A stretch of 64,000 nt of DNA. Origin: Tenacibaculum sp. MAR_2010_89 (GTDB lineage Bacteria; Bacteroidota; Bacteroidia; Flavobacteriales; Flavobacteriaceae). The notes beneath the pieces were generated by a model that worked only from the letters and a program-made list of their open reading frames with translations, was not told the origin of the DNA and did not search any database. The translations under genes and the position numbers were made by a program. The stretch lies in assembly GCF_900105985.1 (NCBI RefSeq), contig NZ_FNUB01000004.1, positions 285,501 to 349,500 on the forward strand. The letters run 5' to 3'. This document shows positions 29,742 to 39,242 of this stretch, one piece after another. Within the stretch, counting starts at the first letter, position 1. Every line of letters begins with the position of its first letter.

Positions 29742-29950
29742 TTCTAAAACTAATTCTAATAATTATTTTGAGCGGTATAGAAGCACATTCGTAATAGCTT
29801 TATCAAGCTTAATTAAATTGTATGTTTAATCAATATAATTTGAAAACCGTAGTTTTAATCTTAGGAAAAAAAGATAGAATAGAATTTTACTAGAATTAAG
29901 TATAATGATTTTGTTGTTAATTATATTTATTCAGTAAGGAAAGTTGTTTA

Positions 29951-30017
29951 ACAAATTATAGCCTGAGGTTCGTTTAAATACTTAAATAATTTTATTAAGC
30001 CATAATTTGTAAAAGTA
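29951..30017. repeat. dyad R2 of element A
   Basis: Arms ACAAATTATAGCCTGA and GCCATAATTTGT around TTTAAATACTTAAA; same family as R1 and R3. Confidence 0.75.
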
Positions 30018-30136
30018 TGATAACAATTAATTCATTTATTTTCTTTTTAAAAAGTAGAAATGACATTAAAACGACAATATATAATCTATTAGTATCAATA
30101 CCTGTTAAACTATGTTTTAGTAATAAAAAATATAGA

Positions 30137-30203
30137 ACAAATTATGGTCTGAGGTTTAGGTTTAAATACTTAAAAATATTTATCAAACCATAATTTGTAA
30201 AAA
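30137..30203. repeat. dyad R3 of element A
   Basis: Arms ACAAATTATGGTCTGA and AACCATAATTTGT around TTTAAATACTTAAA; the most symmetrical member of the family. Confidence 0.75.
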
Positions 30204-30270
30204 ATAGATTAAACATTTTATAAAAGTTTAAAATTTAGGATTAAGCTAATTTTCTTCTTTCCAAATAACA

Positions 30271-30587
30271 TTATAAAACCAATTCATTAATTTCATTCAG
30301 CGGAATTTTTCTATAAACTGTAAAATTCATACACTGATTAGTTTTTTCTTTTTTCTTAAAATTATTAATCTTGGTATAATCATAACTTTCAAGGCTCAGC
30401 ATTTTATCTAAAATCCCTTTTTCAAGTAATTTAGAATGTAATAATTTTAAACTTTTTGCAAGAAATACTTCTTTAGTTTTATTATCTATTATTGCATAAG
30501 CAAAATTAGAACGCTTGTTTTCTGTTTGACTTTTGAACTCTATTAACTTATCCCTGTATACATCAATAAATTCAGATAATAATAGTT
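30271..30587 (-). pseudogene. 3' fragment of the primase/helicase gene (duplicated in the inverted repeat)
   Basis: The reverse complement matches the last 317 bases of the gene at 39243-43286, including its stop codon. No start belongs to it, and the adjoining hsdR gene ends at the fragment edge. It is a by-product of the inverted duplication and is probably not expressed as protein. Confidence 0.85.
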
Positions 30588-33500
30588 TATACTGTTTTTC
30601 TCATTAAATCCTTCACCATATTAAAAACCATTGCATTAAACTCTTCCTTAGCTTCAGCATTATCATTAATTATTTTATAGAAATCAAAATTTGTGGTAAT
30701 ATGTTTCAGTAATTCTTCCTGTGCTATTTTATCACTTGTAATACGTGCATTTTGTTCATCAGAATGATGTATAGAGTTTAACATATCCTCATTTTTAGCT
30801 ACGCCATTGACTACACTTTCTGCCATCTGTCTAACCTTGTCTGCATCTTCAAATTCAGTTCCATAACGCTCATTAAATGATTTTATAATATTAGAAAGTT
30901 GGTCTATCTCAGGCTCATTAACACTACCTCTCATTTCTGTAGGTATAGCTTTTAAATCTTCACCTTGCTCCATTGCAATATTAGAAGTAGCTTCTAACTG
31001 TAAACGGTAACTATCCATATCAATATTGTCTAATACTCCTTGTGATAAATCTGGTTCTACATCTGTAACTAATTTATTTTGCAAATGATTTAAGAATATA
31101 TACAAACGTTCTAAGTAGGCATTTTCGAAATCAACAATTTGTGATAAGAAAATATATAAACGTACATAAGTTTTTACTTTAGCTCTAAAATCAGCTTGCT
31201 CTTCTTCATCTAACTCACCTCTATATATAGTGCTTGACTGGTCTAATATAGCATGTAACTGGTCTATAGGTACATTAGCTAATATTTTATTTGAGAACTC
31301 TTCAATTTGTTCACGAGAATATACTTGAAAATTATCCAAAGCATCTTGTAAATCAAATAATTTATTAGGGTCAGTTCCTTCCCCTAAGATTGTACTTTCA
31401 AAATAAGGAGAAAAAGCTTTTCGTATTTCATCGGAAGAGTTTGCAAAATCTAATACAAAAGTATCCTTTTTTAAGGGGTGGCTTCTATTTAAACGAGATA
31501 ATGTTTGAACTGCATTTACTCCTCCCAACTTTTTATCTACATACATTGTATGTAGTAATGGTTGGTCAAATCCAGTTTGAAATTTATTAGCTACCAATAA
31601 AAATTTATACTCATCTTTTTCAAATTCTTCAGGAATATCACCACTAGGAAAGCTATTTAAACTGGATTCTGTTTCTCCATCTACTTCTCCAGAAAACCCT
31701 ACAATTGCTTTATAAGGACTGTTAATAGATTTTAAATAAGTATCAAAAGCATGCTTATACTCTACCGCTTTAGCTCGACTACTTGTAACCACCATTGCTT
31801 TAGCTTTACCTTGCATTTTTTTCTTTCGGATAACATTATTAATAAAATGCTCTATCATTAAGATAGATTTCTTTTTTATGGCATGGTCATGAGCTTCTAC
31901 ATAAGCTTTTAATTTTTTTTGAGCTCTTTTCTTATCATATTCGGGGTCGTCTTCTATTTTTTTTAATAGAGCGTAAAAACTCTGGTAAGTTGTATAATTT
32001 AATAATACATCTTTTATAAAACCTTCTTCAATAGCTTGTTTCATCGAATATAAATGAAACGCTCTATATTTAGTTTTACCATCTTGTTCAAATGGTTCTC
32101 CAAATAATTCTAAGGTTTTGTTTTTAGGTGTTGCTGTAAAAGCAAAATAACTAGCATTAGGTAATAGTTTTCGAGCTTTTATCATTGCTCTTATAAAATC
32201 TTCTCCAGTTACTTCATTACTTTCAGTTTCATCATAATCTTCTAACTCTTTCTCCAACTCTGCTTCATCAGAAACTTTAGCAAGTGTTTCGTTTAATTTA
32301 CGAGCCATTTGACCACTTAAACTACTATGTGCTTCATCTATTATAATACCAAAATTATTACTAGGTAAATTGCCAATATCCTCAACAATGTATGGGAATT
32401 TTTGAATGGTAGTAATAATAATTTTCTTTCCTTCTTCCAAGGCTGTTTTTAGTTGTTTACTACCTTCTGTAATTGCAGCTACTACACCTTTTACTTGCTG
32501 ATATTGTTTTATATTTTCTCGTATCTGCTTATCTAAAACTCTACGGTCTGTAATTACTATAACAGAATCAAAAATAGTTTTAGTTCCTGCTTTATCGTGT
32601 AATCCTACCAGTTGATGAGCTAACCAAGAGATAGAATTACTCTTTCCAGAGCCAGCTGAATGTTGAATTAAATATTTTTGTCCAGCTCCTTTTTCTTGTG
32701 CATTTCTTAAAATTTTCGATACGGCAGTTAATTGGTGGAAACGAGGGAAAATAAGTTTTTTAGTTTTCTTTATTTTCTTCTTTCCACTAGCATCTTTATA
32801 TTCTTTTTCTTCAGTAATTAACTTTGCATAATTTTGTAAAATATTGGTAAGTTTATCTTTAGTTAAAATTTCTTTCCAAAGATAATCTGTTTTTATACCT
32901 CCATTTGGTTCATTTCCAGCTCCATTATTACAACCTTTATTAAAAGGTAAAAAATAAGAGCTTTCGCCTTTTAATTGTGTACACATCCAAACCTCTTCAG
33001 TATCAACAGCAAAATTGACCACCATTCTTCCTAAACGAAATAATTCTTCATTTGGGTTACGGTCTGTTTTATATTGCTTAATAGCATGTTTTACATTTTG
33101 CTTGGTTAGTTCATTTTTTAACTCAAAGCTAATAATTGGTAAACCATTGATAAAAGTAACTATATCTAAAGAGTTTTTATTTTTACTAGAATAATAAACT
33201 TGTCTCATTACGGAAAACAAATTAGCATCATATAACTCTTTTGCTTTCTTATTATAAGTAGAGACAGGTTTATCGTAAAACAAACGAATTTTAGTATCCG
33301 TAAAACCATCGGTAACTCCTTTACGCAATACCTCAATAATACCTTTAAGTTTTATTTGGTCGTTAATACGTTTGATTATTTTTTGTTGATATAATTCTTT
33401 GTGATAGCGTTTTAGTTTTTCTATTGCTTTAGGTTGCGTAGTTTCCAAAAACTGGAATAAAATATCTGTATCGACGCAGTTTACATTATCATAATTTTTT

Positions 33501-33592
33501 GATGTGCGTAATACATAACCATTTGTATTAATTAAATAGTCTACAATATGTTTTTCAAAACCATTTTCTTTGGTGTTAGTTCTTTTAATCAT
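30587..33592 (-). CDS. hsdR: type I restriction enzyme subunit R (element A)
   Basis: The 1001-residue translocating nuclease subunit has the PD-(D/E)xK nuclease residues D143, E157 and K159 (ISFELKN), a Walker A motif GSGKS (about 314-318), a DEAH box (IIIDEAHSS) and motif III FTATP. With HsdM and HsdS it cuts unmodified DNA. Its start is 2 bases from the hsdS stop, and the three genes form one operon read leftward. Its stop codon is the last unique sequence before the internal T-end repeat. Confidence 0.93.
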   Translation of the reverse strand: MIKRTNTKENGFEKHIVDYLINTNGYVLRTSKNYDNVNCVDTDILFQFLETTQPKAIEKLKRYHKELYQQKIIKRINDQIKLKGIIEVLRKGVTDGFTDTKIRLFYDKPVSTYNKKAKELYDANLFSVMRQVYYSSKNKNSLDIVTFINGLPIISFELKNELTKQNVKHAIKQYKTDRNPNEELFRLGRMVVNFAVDTEEVWMCTQLKGESSYFLPFNKGCNNGAGNEPNGGIKTDYLWKEILTKDKLTNILQNYAKLITEEKEYKDASGKKKIKKTKKLIFPRFHQLTAVSKILRNAQEKGAGQKYLIQHSAGSGKSNSISWLAHQLVGLHDKAGTKTIFDSVIVITDRRVLDKQIRENIKQYQQVKGVVAAITEGSKQLKTALEEGKKIIITTIQKFPYIVEDIGNLPSNNFGIIIDEAHSSLSGQMARKLNETLAKVSDEAELEKELEDYDETESNEVTGEDFIRAMIKARKLLPNASYFAFTATPKNKTLELFGEPFEQDGKTKYRAFHLYSMKQAIEEGFIKDVLLNYTTYQSFYALLKKIEDDPEYDKKRAQKKLKAYVEAHDHAIKKKSILMIEHFINNVIRKKKMQGKAKAMVVTSSRAKAVEYKHAFDTYLKSINSPYKAIVGFSGEVDGETESSLNSFPSGDIPEEFEKDEYKFLLVANKFQTGFDQPLLHTMYVDKKLGGVNAVQTLSRLNRSHPLKKDTFVLDFANSSDEIRKAFSPYFESTILGEGTDPNKLFDLQDALDNFQVYSREQIEEFSNKILANVPIDQLHAILDQSSTIYRGELDEEEQADFRAKVKTYVRLYIFLSQIVDFENAYLERLYIFLNHLQNKLVTDVEPDLSQGVLDNIDMDSYRLQLEATSNIAMEQGEDLKAIPTEMRGSVNEPEIDQLSNIIKSFNERYGTEFEDADKVRQMAESVVNGVAKNEDMLNSIHHSDEQNARITSDKIAQEELLKHITTNFDFYKIINDNAEAKEEFNAMVFNMVKDLMRKTV

Positions 33593-33594
33593 TG

Positions 33595-34902
33595 TTAATT
33601 AGGGGACTTATAATTTATAGTTTCTTCAGCGACCATTGCTAAAGGTTTTTCAGTTTCGGGTATTTTAAATTCTCTAACGTCTATCTTACCTGTAACCACT
33701 TCTGCTATTATAGCATTTTTATATTCCACTACCATGTCTATTTCTTTATTTATGGAAGCAATAATTTTATCTATTTTATTAAGTTCATCATCTATGTAAT
33801 TAGCTATTTGATTTTGCTCTTCTAACGGTACGTTTGGAAAGTAACTATTTTTTATATCATTATAGTTAAGAGTTTGTCTTACTCCAGAACCAAATGTTTT
33901 CATAAATAGAATATCAAATACGTGTAATAACCACTTTAAATACCTTTTATTTAGATTTTCATTGGCTTGAAGAACTATGTAACCTGAACTTACAACAACA
34001 TCTTTATCAGAGAGTGCAGTTCTAAGGCTTTTAAGGTCAAAATTTAAGTTCAATGGGTTTATTAAAAATTCACCTTTTAATAGTTCCTGATAAGCTGCTT
34101 TGGTTTCAATAGGTACTTTTTTATCATCTTTATAAACAACATTTCCAAAACTAATTGAACCACAGTTTAGGTCTGGATTTGAGGTTTTCTTTTTATGAGA
34201 TAGAATATGTTTTATTTTAATTGTGTCCCAGTTCTCAGGAGTCGACCCCAACCATTGAATGTTACTTGTTTTCATTCTAACATTTTCATCTAGTCCATTT
34301 GTTATTGTCTTTATAACCTTGGAAGATTTAAGTTCATTTAACCTTGAAATAGTCTTCTCTTTTTTGGCTATAAAGCGTTCTATTTTTTCTAGTTTGTATT
34401 CTAGAAAATTAGCAATAGTATTCTGCTCTTTCAAAGAGACTTTCGGAAAATAACTGTTTTTGATATGAGTGTAACTGAGTGTTTGTCTTACTCCAGACCC
34501 CAATGTTTTCATATAAGAAACGTCAAATACGTGTAATAACCACTTTAAATACCTTTTATTTAGATTCTCATTGGCTTGAAGAACTATGTAACCTGAACTT
34601 ACAACAACATCTTTATCAGAGAGTGCAGTTCTAAGGCTTTTAAGGTCAAAATTTAAGTTCAATGGGTTTATTAAAAATTCACCTTTTAATAGTTCTTGAT
34701 AAGCTGCTTTGGTTTCAATAGGTACTTTTTTATCATCTTTATAAACAACATTTCCAAAACTAATTGAACCACAGTTTAGGTTTGGATTTGAGGTTTTCTT
34801 TTTATGAGATAGAATATGTTTTATTTTACAAACTTCCCAATGTTCAGGAATTTTGTCAAGCCAATCAATGTCAACTTTTTTATATTTTAAATATTTCTCC
34901 AT
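33595..34902 (-). CDS. hsdS: type I specificity subunit S with two near-identical target domains (element A)
   Basis: This 435-residue subunit has the usual two target-recognition halves plus conserved helical spacers (LEEQNQIANYIDDEL type). Unusually the two recognition domains, residues about 26-127 and 229-330, are almost identical, encoded by a 306-bp direct repeat. Such a protein should recognise a symmetrical bipartite site. It overlaps hsdM by one base (TAATG). Confidence 0.92.
   Translation of the reverse strand: MEKYLKYKKVDIDWLDKIPEHWEVCKIKHILSHKKKTSNPNLNCGSISFGNVVYKDDKKVPIETKAAYQELLKGEFLINPLNLNFDLKSLRTALSDKDVVVSSGYIVLQANENLNKRYLKWLLHVFDVSYMKTLGSGVRQTLSYTHIKNSYFPKVSLKEQNTIANFLEYKLEKIERFIAKKEKTISRLNELKSSKVIKTITNGLDENVRMKTSNIQWLGSTPENWDTIKIKHILSHKKKTSNPDLNCGSISFGNVVYKDDKKVPIETKAAYQELLKGEFLINPLNLNFDLKSLRTALSDKDVVVSSGYIVLQANENLNKRYLKWLLHVFDILFMKTFGSGVRQTLNYNDIKNSYFPNVPLEEQNQIANYIDDELNKIDKIIASINKEIDMVVEYKNAIIAEVVTGKIDVREFKIPETEKPLAMVAEETINYKSPN
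33914..34219 (-). repeat. hsdS internal direct repeat, copy 2
   Basis: Matches 34523-34828 at an offset of 609 bases (203 codons), with only about three base differences noticed. Encodes the second target-recognition domain. Confidence 0.85.
34523..34828 (-). repeat. hsdS internal direct repeat, copy 1
   Basis: Partner of 33914-34219. Encodes the first target-recognition domain. Confidence 0.85.
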
Positions 34903-36710
34903 TAAGATATAATTTCTTTTAATAAACCATCAGTTTCCTTTTCTAGTTTTATTATATCTAATGTAATGTCATAGGTGCTTCTTATGTTTTTATATTCAAA
35001 AAAATATTTAGTAAATGGAATTTCGTAGCCAATTTTAATTTTCTTTTTATCATACCAAGCATCTTCGGTAAAGGGTAATACCTCACGAGCAAAATAATCG
35101 TCAATATTTTCAGTGATAGGAACATTTTCAAAATCTTTTAATTCTTTGTTAGATTTTGGATTACCATATTTATCATTTATAATAGAGCCATTTTCGTCTT
35201 TTTCTGGTTGATGTATGGTTATCTGATAAAAACCAAAATCTTCATTATTAAATATTTTTGAGTATTCATTTTCTTCAAATTCAAAATAAAGATTTTGAAT
35301 ATCTAAAATATGATTAGGGGACAATTCTACTTTTTTATCTCCTAATCCTTTACGCATTTTATCATAAAACACTGTTGAAGTAGCATTAATTAACTGTACT
35401 TTATTTTTACGTTTCTGACTTTTGTTATTGCTTAATATCCATAAGTAAGTTGCAATACCAGTATTATAAAACATATCATTGGGAAGTTGTATAATACATT
35501 CTAAAAAATCGTTTTCCAAAATGTATTGTCGTATGCCACTTTCGCCACTTCCTGCATCTCCTGTTATTAAAGCTGACGCATTATGTACAGATGCAATTCT
35601 ACTACCACCATCTTTAGGGGATTTCATTTTAGATAACATATGTAACATAAACATTAACTGCCCATCACCACTACGAGATGTTAAGCATTTTCTTTCTAAT
35701 TCACCTTTAAAGTTTTTAATTTCTAGATTAAAACGAGTATCTTTTATTTCTATTTTCTTACCAACTCCTTCGTTTAATTCTTTTTGGTCTTCTTTCCAAC
35801 TTGTACCATATGGAGGGTTGGTAAGCATAAAATTAAACTTTAAGTTAGGGTCAAAACCATATTTACTAAGTGTAGAGCCAAATTGTATTTTATCTGGGTC
35901 TTCTCCTTTTAATAACATATCCGATTTACAAACGGCATACATTTCTCCAGTATTTTCTTGCCCATATAGATGAAAGCTTGCCTTTGACTTTATTTCACCT
36001 TCAGGATTGGTTGCATACTTTTTAGATTGTGTAAGCATTGCTCCAGAACCAGCACATGGGTCATATACCAAATATGTTCCTTTTTGTATTTTATCTTTTA
36101 CAGGTAGATACACCAAGTGAGTCATCAACTCTATGATTTCTCTAGGGGTAAAATGTCGTCCTGCTGCTGCATTAGTTTTTTCATTAAACCTACGAATCAG
36201 GTCTTCAAACATATAACCCATTGCCATAGGAGATATTTTTTCTGGACTTAACTCAACTTTAGGACTACAAAATTTTTCTAATAATGAAAAAGTAATTCCC
36301 GTAGATTCAAAAGTATCTAATTGGTTACGAAATTTAAATTTTTGAATAATGTCTTGGACATTTTCAGAAAAACCATTTAAATAATCTAAAAAATTAGCAT
36401 CAATGTTATTAGGGTCTTCTAATAACATTTTCATTGTGTATGGTGAAGTATTATAAAATTCTAATCCAGAACCATGGTCTTTACTGGTTAAAATCCCAGT
36501 AAGATTGTCCATTTTACTTTTAAATTCGTTGTGGGTTTTAAGTACTTTGTCTTTTGTTGGCTCTAAAGCCAAATCTAAACGTCTTAAAACCGTCATGGGT
36601 AAAATAACGTCTTGGTATTGGTTTTCTAAATATTTGTTTATTAATACATCATCTGCAACTGTCCAGATGAAGTTTATAATTGGCTGTAGACTTTGTGTAT
36701 CTAAATTCAT
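34902..36710 (-). CDS. hsdM: type I DNA methyltransferase subunit M (element A)
   Basis: The 602-residue adenine methyltransferase has an HsdM N-terminal helical domain, the SAM-binding motif DPCAGSG (217-223) and the catalytic motif NPPYG (298-302). It methylates the adenine in the HsdS target. The start overlaps the stop of a small XRE regulator gene by four bases, suggesting coupled expression. Confidence 0.93.
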   Translation of the reverse strand: MNLDTQSLQPIINFIWTVADDVLINKYLENQYQDVILPMTVLRRLDLALEPTKDKVLKTHNEFKSKMDNLTGILTSKDHGSGLEFYNTSPYTMKMLLEDPNNIDANFLDYLNGFSENVQDIIQKFKFRNQLDTFESTGITFSLLEKFCSPKVELSPEKISPMAMGYMFEDLIRRFNEKTNAAAGRHFTPREIIELMTHLVYLPVKDKIQKGTYLVYDPCAGSGAMLTQSKKYATNPEGEIKSKASFHLYGQENTGEMYAVCKSDMLLKGEDPDKIQFGSTLSKYGFDPNLKFNFMLTNPPYGTSWKEDQKELNEGVGKKIEIKDTRFNLEIKNFKGELERKCLTSRSGDGQLMFMLHMLSKMKSPKDGGSRIASVHNASALITGDAGSGESGIRQYILENDFLECIIQLPNDMFYNTGIATYLWILSNNKSQKRKNKVQLINATSTVFYDKMRKGLGDKKVELSPNHILDIQNLYFEFEENEYSKIFNNEDFGFYQITIHQPEKDENGSIINDKYGNPKSNKELKDFENVPITENIDDYFAREVLPFTEDAWYDKKKIKIGYEIPFTKYFFEYKNIRSTYDITLDIIKLEKETDGLLKEIIS

Positions 36711-36907
36711 TTTTTATCCTTCGATTCTACTAAAAGTTCTTTGGCTTCAATGCCTAATATTTCTCCAATTCTATAAAGGTCTTCAATACTAGGTTGTCTT
36801 CTGTTTTGAGCGTATGAGTTTACCATATTGTAACTTTTACCCAATTGTTTAGCCAACCAAATTTGCTTAATTCCTTTTTTCTCTAAAACCTCTTTTATAC
36901 GGTTCAT
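36707..36907 (-). CDS. XRE-family regulator, first gene of the element A R-M operon
   Basis: About 66 residues from the start MNRIKEV (36907), preferred over the longer frame because the helix-turn-helix (KQIWLAKQLGKSYNMVNSYAQNRR) then sits near the N-terminus as usual. It overlaps hsdM by four bases. Small XRE proteins in this position act as controllers that delay restriction after entry into a new cell; this role is inferred from position. Confidence 0.82.
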   Translation of the reverse strand: MNRIKEVLEKKGIKQIWLAKQLGKSYNMVNSYAQNRRQPSIEDLYRIGEILGIEAKELLVESKDKK

Positions 36908-37042
36908 TTTTGAATTGTTGTATTCAAAGTACAAAGTAATAATTTTATTTAAAAACATCTCACAAAATGAGTATAAAATGAATCGTTATATTTAAATTCA
37001 TTGACTATTAAATTATGTTGCAACCTCATTTATTAATAACAT

Positions 37043-37357
37043 ATGAATTTCGAAGAAAAACACCAATACTTAGTCAAAAACATTTATGATGGACTAACAA
37101 ATCTAAATACTGGTTTTGATAGTCCATACATTTATTATTTTAATGAATCAGATTTTGAAATTATTTTGGATAGAGTCGAAAAACATAATATTACTATATC
37201 AGGAATTGAGCCATGGAAAAATGGCGAATACTACGATGTTAGAGTTATGGAAGAGTACCCTGATGATAAGCTATGGTATAGAAAGGTTTTTGAAGATTAT
37301 AAAGCTTTAAAAGAGAATTTTCAATACGCAGCTAGTTATTTATTACCAAGTAAATAA
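37043..37357 (+). CDS. hypothetical small protein of element A
   Basis: This 104-residue acidic, aromatic-rich protein has no recognised domain. It is divergent from the R-M operon and faces the second XRE gene. It could be an anti-restriction or regulatory partner, but nothing in the sequence proves it. Confidence 0.5.
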   Translation: MNFEEKHQYLVKNIYDGLTNLNTGFDSPYIYYFNESDFEIILDRVEKHNITISGIEPWKNGEYYDVRVMEEYPDDKLWYRKVFEDYKALKENFQYAASYLLPSK

Positions 37358-37365
37358 ATAATATC

Positions 37366-37614
37366 TTATTTTTTTTCTTCAAACTTTAATAATTCTGAAG
37401 GGTGCATTAAAAATGCATCAGCTATTCTTTTAAGCATAGATATTTTCATTTCTTGTTTACCTAATTCATATTTACGAAGGTTTTGTGCATCTATACCAGC
37501 TTTAAAAGCTATTTCTTCAATAGGTATATTTTTCTCATTTCTTAATTTTCTTATGTGTTTTCCTAATTCAATACAGAACTCTGGAATTTCACGTTTTCGT
37601 GTTCGTTTATCCAT
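37366..37614 (-). CDS. XRE-family transcriptional regulator
   Basis: About 82 residues from MDKRTRKRE. The helix-turn-helix is IEEIAFKAGIDAQNLRKYELGK, typical of XRE/Cro repressors. It is convergent with the 104-residue gene and divergent from the secreted protein gene at 37719, whose promoter it may control. Confidence 0.82.
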   Translation of the reverse strand: MDKRTRKREIPEFCIELGKHIRKLRNEKNIPIEEIAFKAGIDAQNLRKYELGKQEMKISMLKRIADAFLMHPSELLKFEEKK

Positions 37615-37665
37615 GAAACAAATCTGCACACAAGAAACCAAAAACAACCAATTGTAATCAATGGG

Positions 37666-37694
37666 TTGTTTGTAACCTTTTTTGATTATTTTTG
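37666..37694 (+). promoter_or_regulatory. putative Bacteroidota promoter for the secreted protein gene
   Basis: TTG at 37666-37668 and TATTTTTG at 37687-37694 fit the -33 and -7 (TAnnTTTG) elements with an 18-bp spacer. The start codon follows 24 bases later. Confidence 0.55.
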
Positions 37695-37718
37695 CATAAA
37701 TAATATAACATATAAATT

Positions 37719-39017
37719 ATGAAAAGAACATTAATAGCCAATAAACTAATTTTGTTTATTACCATTTTTTCTAACTTAATTTCATATAGTCAAGAAAAAA
37801 TAAGATTTATTAATCTAAAAAAATTGAATAGTACTATCTATGAGAAATCAACTAAAGATACAGAACTACCTGATTTTACCTATCCTATAACTGATGAAAA
37901 TTATTTAGAGAGTATAAAGGATACATTAGCTATTTATAATGAAAAATTAATAGTATTTAAACGTATAGAAGATTTAGAAGAATTGGTTGGTAACTTTCAG
38001 CAGCTTAAACTAAACACAAATTCCAAAAAAGAAAGAAAAAAACTTCTGGAAAGGTCATTTAAAATCTATGAACAAAACAAACAAAAAAGGTTAGATTTTT
38101 CTCCATTAAAAATAGAGAAATCTGAATTTAAACCTTCTCTTTTTGGTTATTCTTATAATTCAGATGACATAATTTTAAAAACCAAAAAAGTAATTAAGTT
38201 TCTGAACGAAAGAGTTATTATTAAGCATAATAAAGAAATACAAGAAAAAATAAGAAATGCTAAAAATAATTTGAGTCAAGGTTTAATTAAGTCATTACCT
38301 AAAATAAATAGAAAACTCCAAACTTTAAAAGAAAATACTGATTTAGAGACTATAAAGGGAGAGTATACTCATAAAGGCGTGATATATGTATCTTATAAAA
38401 ATGATTATTTTAACAAAAGATATAAAGGAGAAATAGTTAATTCTTACATACAAGGGAGTACATATACATATGAATATTATAAAAATATAAATGGTGATGG
38501 AAAAGATGTTTATATACGTGACTTTAGATATCCTAAAGAATTTACTATTGAAGCTAATGTTTATAAAACTATATCTGAAGGAGCAAAACAAATGGGTGGT
38601 ACATTTAATATTACTGCCTTAGATTGGACTATAAAGCTAAAAAATGGGAAAAAGATTAATGTTACAAAGGATATTTATAATGCTTTAGAAGCTAAAAATT
38701 ATAAATACATTCTAAATAAATCAAAGATACCGTCGAAAGTTAAGTACTATTTAAAACAAGCTACCCCATATTTAAAAACAATGTATAATGGGATTTTAGC
38801 TCATAAAAATTGGACATTAACAAAAGCCAAGAAAACTTCATGGATAAATGCTACGAAAAAAGTAAAATTGATTGATAAAAAAATTAGAGCTTTATATGAT
38901 AATAATGAAGATAATTATTATGATTTTCAAAAATTACTTGATACAAAAACGATAGAAGACAAAACCTATTTTGACACCGTCCTTAATAACTCCAAAAAAA
39001 TATTAGGGATTATCTAG
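37719..39017 (+). CDS. secreted protein of unknown function (element A)
   Basis: The 432-residue product starts with a signal peptide (hydrophobic stretch to about residue 22, then SYSQEK). The rest is lysine-rich, with a coiled-coil-prone middle (residues about 85-120 and 160-200), a beta-rich segment (KGEYTHKGVIYVSYKNDY) and a helical C-terminus. No domain is recognised. It has its own promoter and terminator inside the mobile element, so it is an independent cargo gene acting in the periplasm or outside. Confidence 0.65.
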   Translation: MKRTLIANKLILFITIFSNLISYSQEKIRFINLKKLNSTIYEKSTKDTELPDFTYPITDENYLESIKDTLAIYNEKLIVFKRIEDLEELVGNFQQLKLNTNSKKERKKLLERSFKIYEQNKQKRLDFSPLKIEKSEFKPSLFGYSYNSDDIILKTKKVIKFLNERVIIKHNKEIQEKIRNAKNNLSQGLIKSLPKINRKLQTLKENTDLETIKGEYTHKGVIYVSYKNDYFNKRYKGEIVNSYIQGSTYTYEYYKNINGDGKDVYIRDFRYPKEFTIEANVYKTISEGAKQMGGTFNITALDWTIKLKNGKKINVTKDIYNALEAKNYKYILNKSKIPSKVKYYLKQATPYLKTMYNGILAHKNWTLTKAKKTSWINATKKVKLIDKKIRALYDNNEDNYYDFQKLLDTKTIEDKTYFDTVLNNSKKILGII

Positions 39018-39041
39018 CTAATTTTAATACTATATTTTAAA

Positions 39042-39068
39042 AGCCATCTTTTTAAAGATGGTTTTTTT
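39042..39068 (+). terminator. intrinsic terminator after the secreted protein gene
   Basis: The stem CCATCTTT / AAAGATGG with a short loop is followed by a seven-base T run. Confidence 0.85.
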
Positions 39069-39242
39069 GGGTTTAAACGATTTTAAATAAAAACAAATAA
39101 AGACCTGAAAGACAAATACTTAACCTTGTGTTTGATTTATTTAAGCATCACTATAAACCTTCAGTTCTGACAAAAAAATAAAAACTTCGTTATATTGATG
39201 TAGAAGGATATTCAAAGTGAATATTCATTAAAAATATTTTAT

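Larger units (their letters stand above)
29492..30587 (+). repeat. element A T-end inverted repeat, internal copy (1096 bp)
   Basis: Collinear without indels with the reverse complement of 42970-44065: coordinates sum to 73557 at both edges. It holds a terminator at 29505-29538, three 67-69 bp dyads, and a fragment of the primase/helicase gene end. It stops at the last base of the hsdR stop codon. Confidence 0.9.

Noticed and set aside
29673..30203. CRISPR array
   Set aside because: Only three dyads with unequal spacing (209 and 119 bp between units) and no cas genes.
33914..34828. hsdS phase-variation shufflon
   Set aside because: The two target-domain repeats are direct, not inverted, and no spare hsdS cassette is nearby, so inversion cannot switch them.
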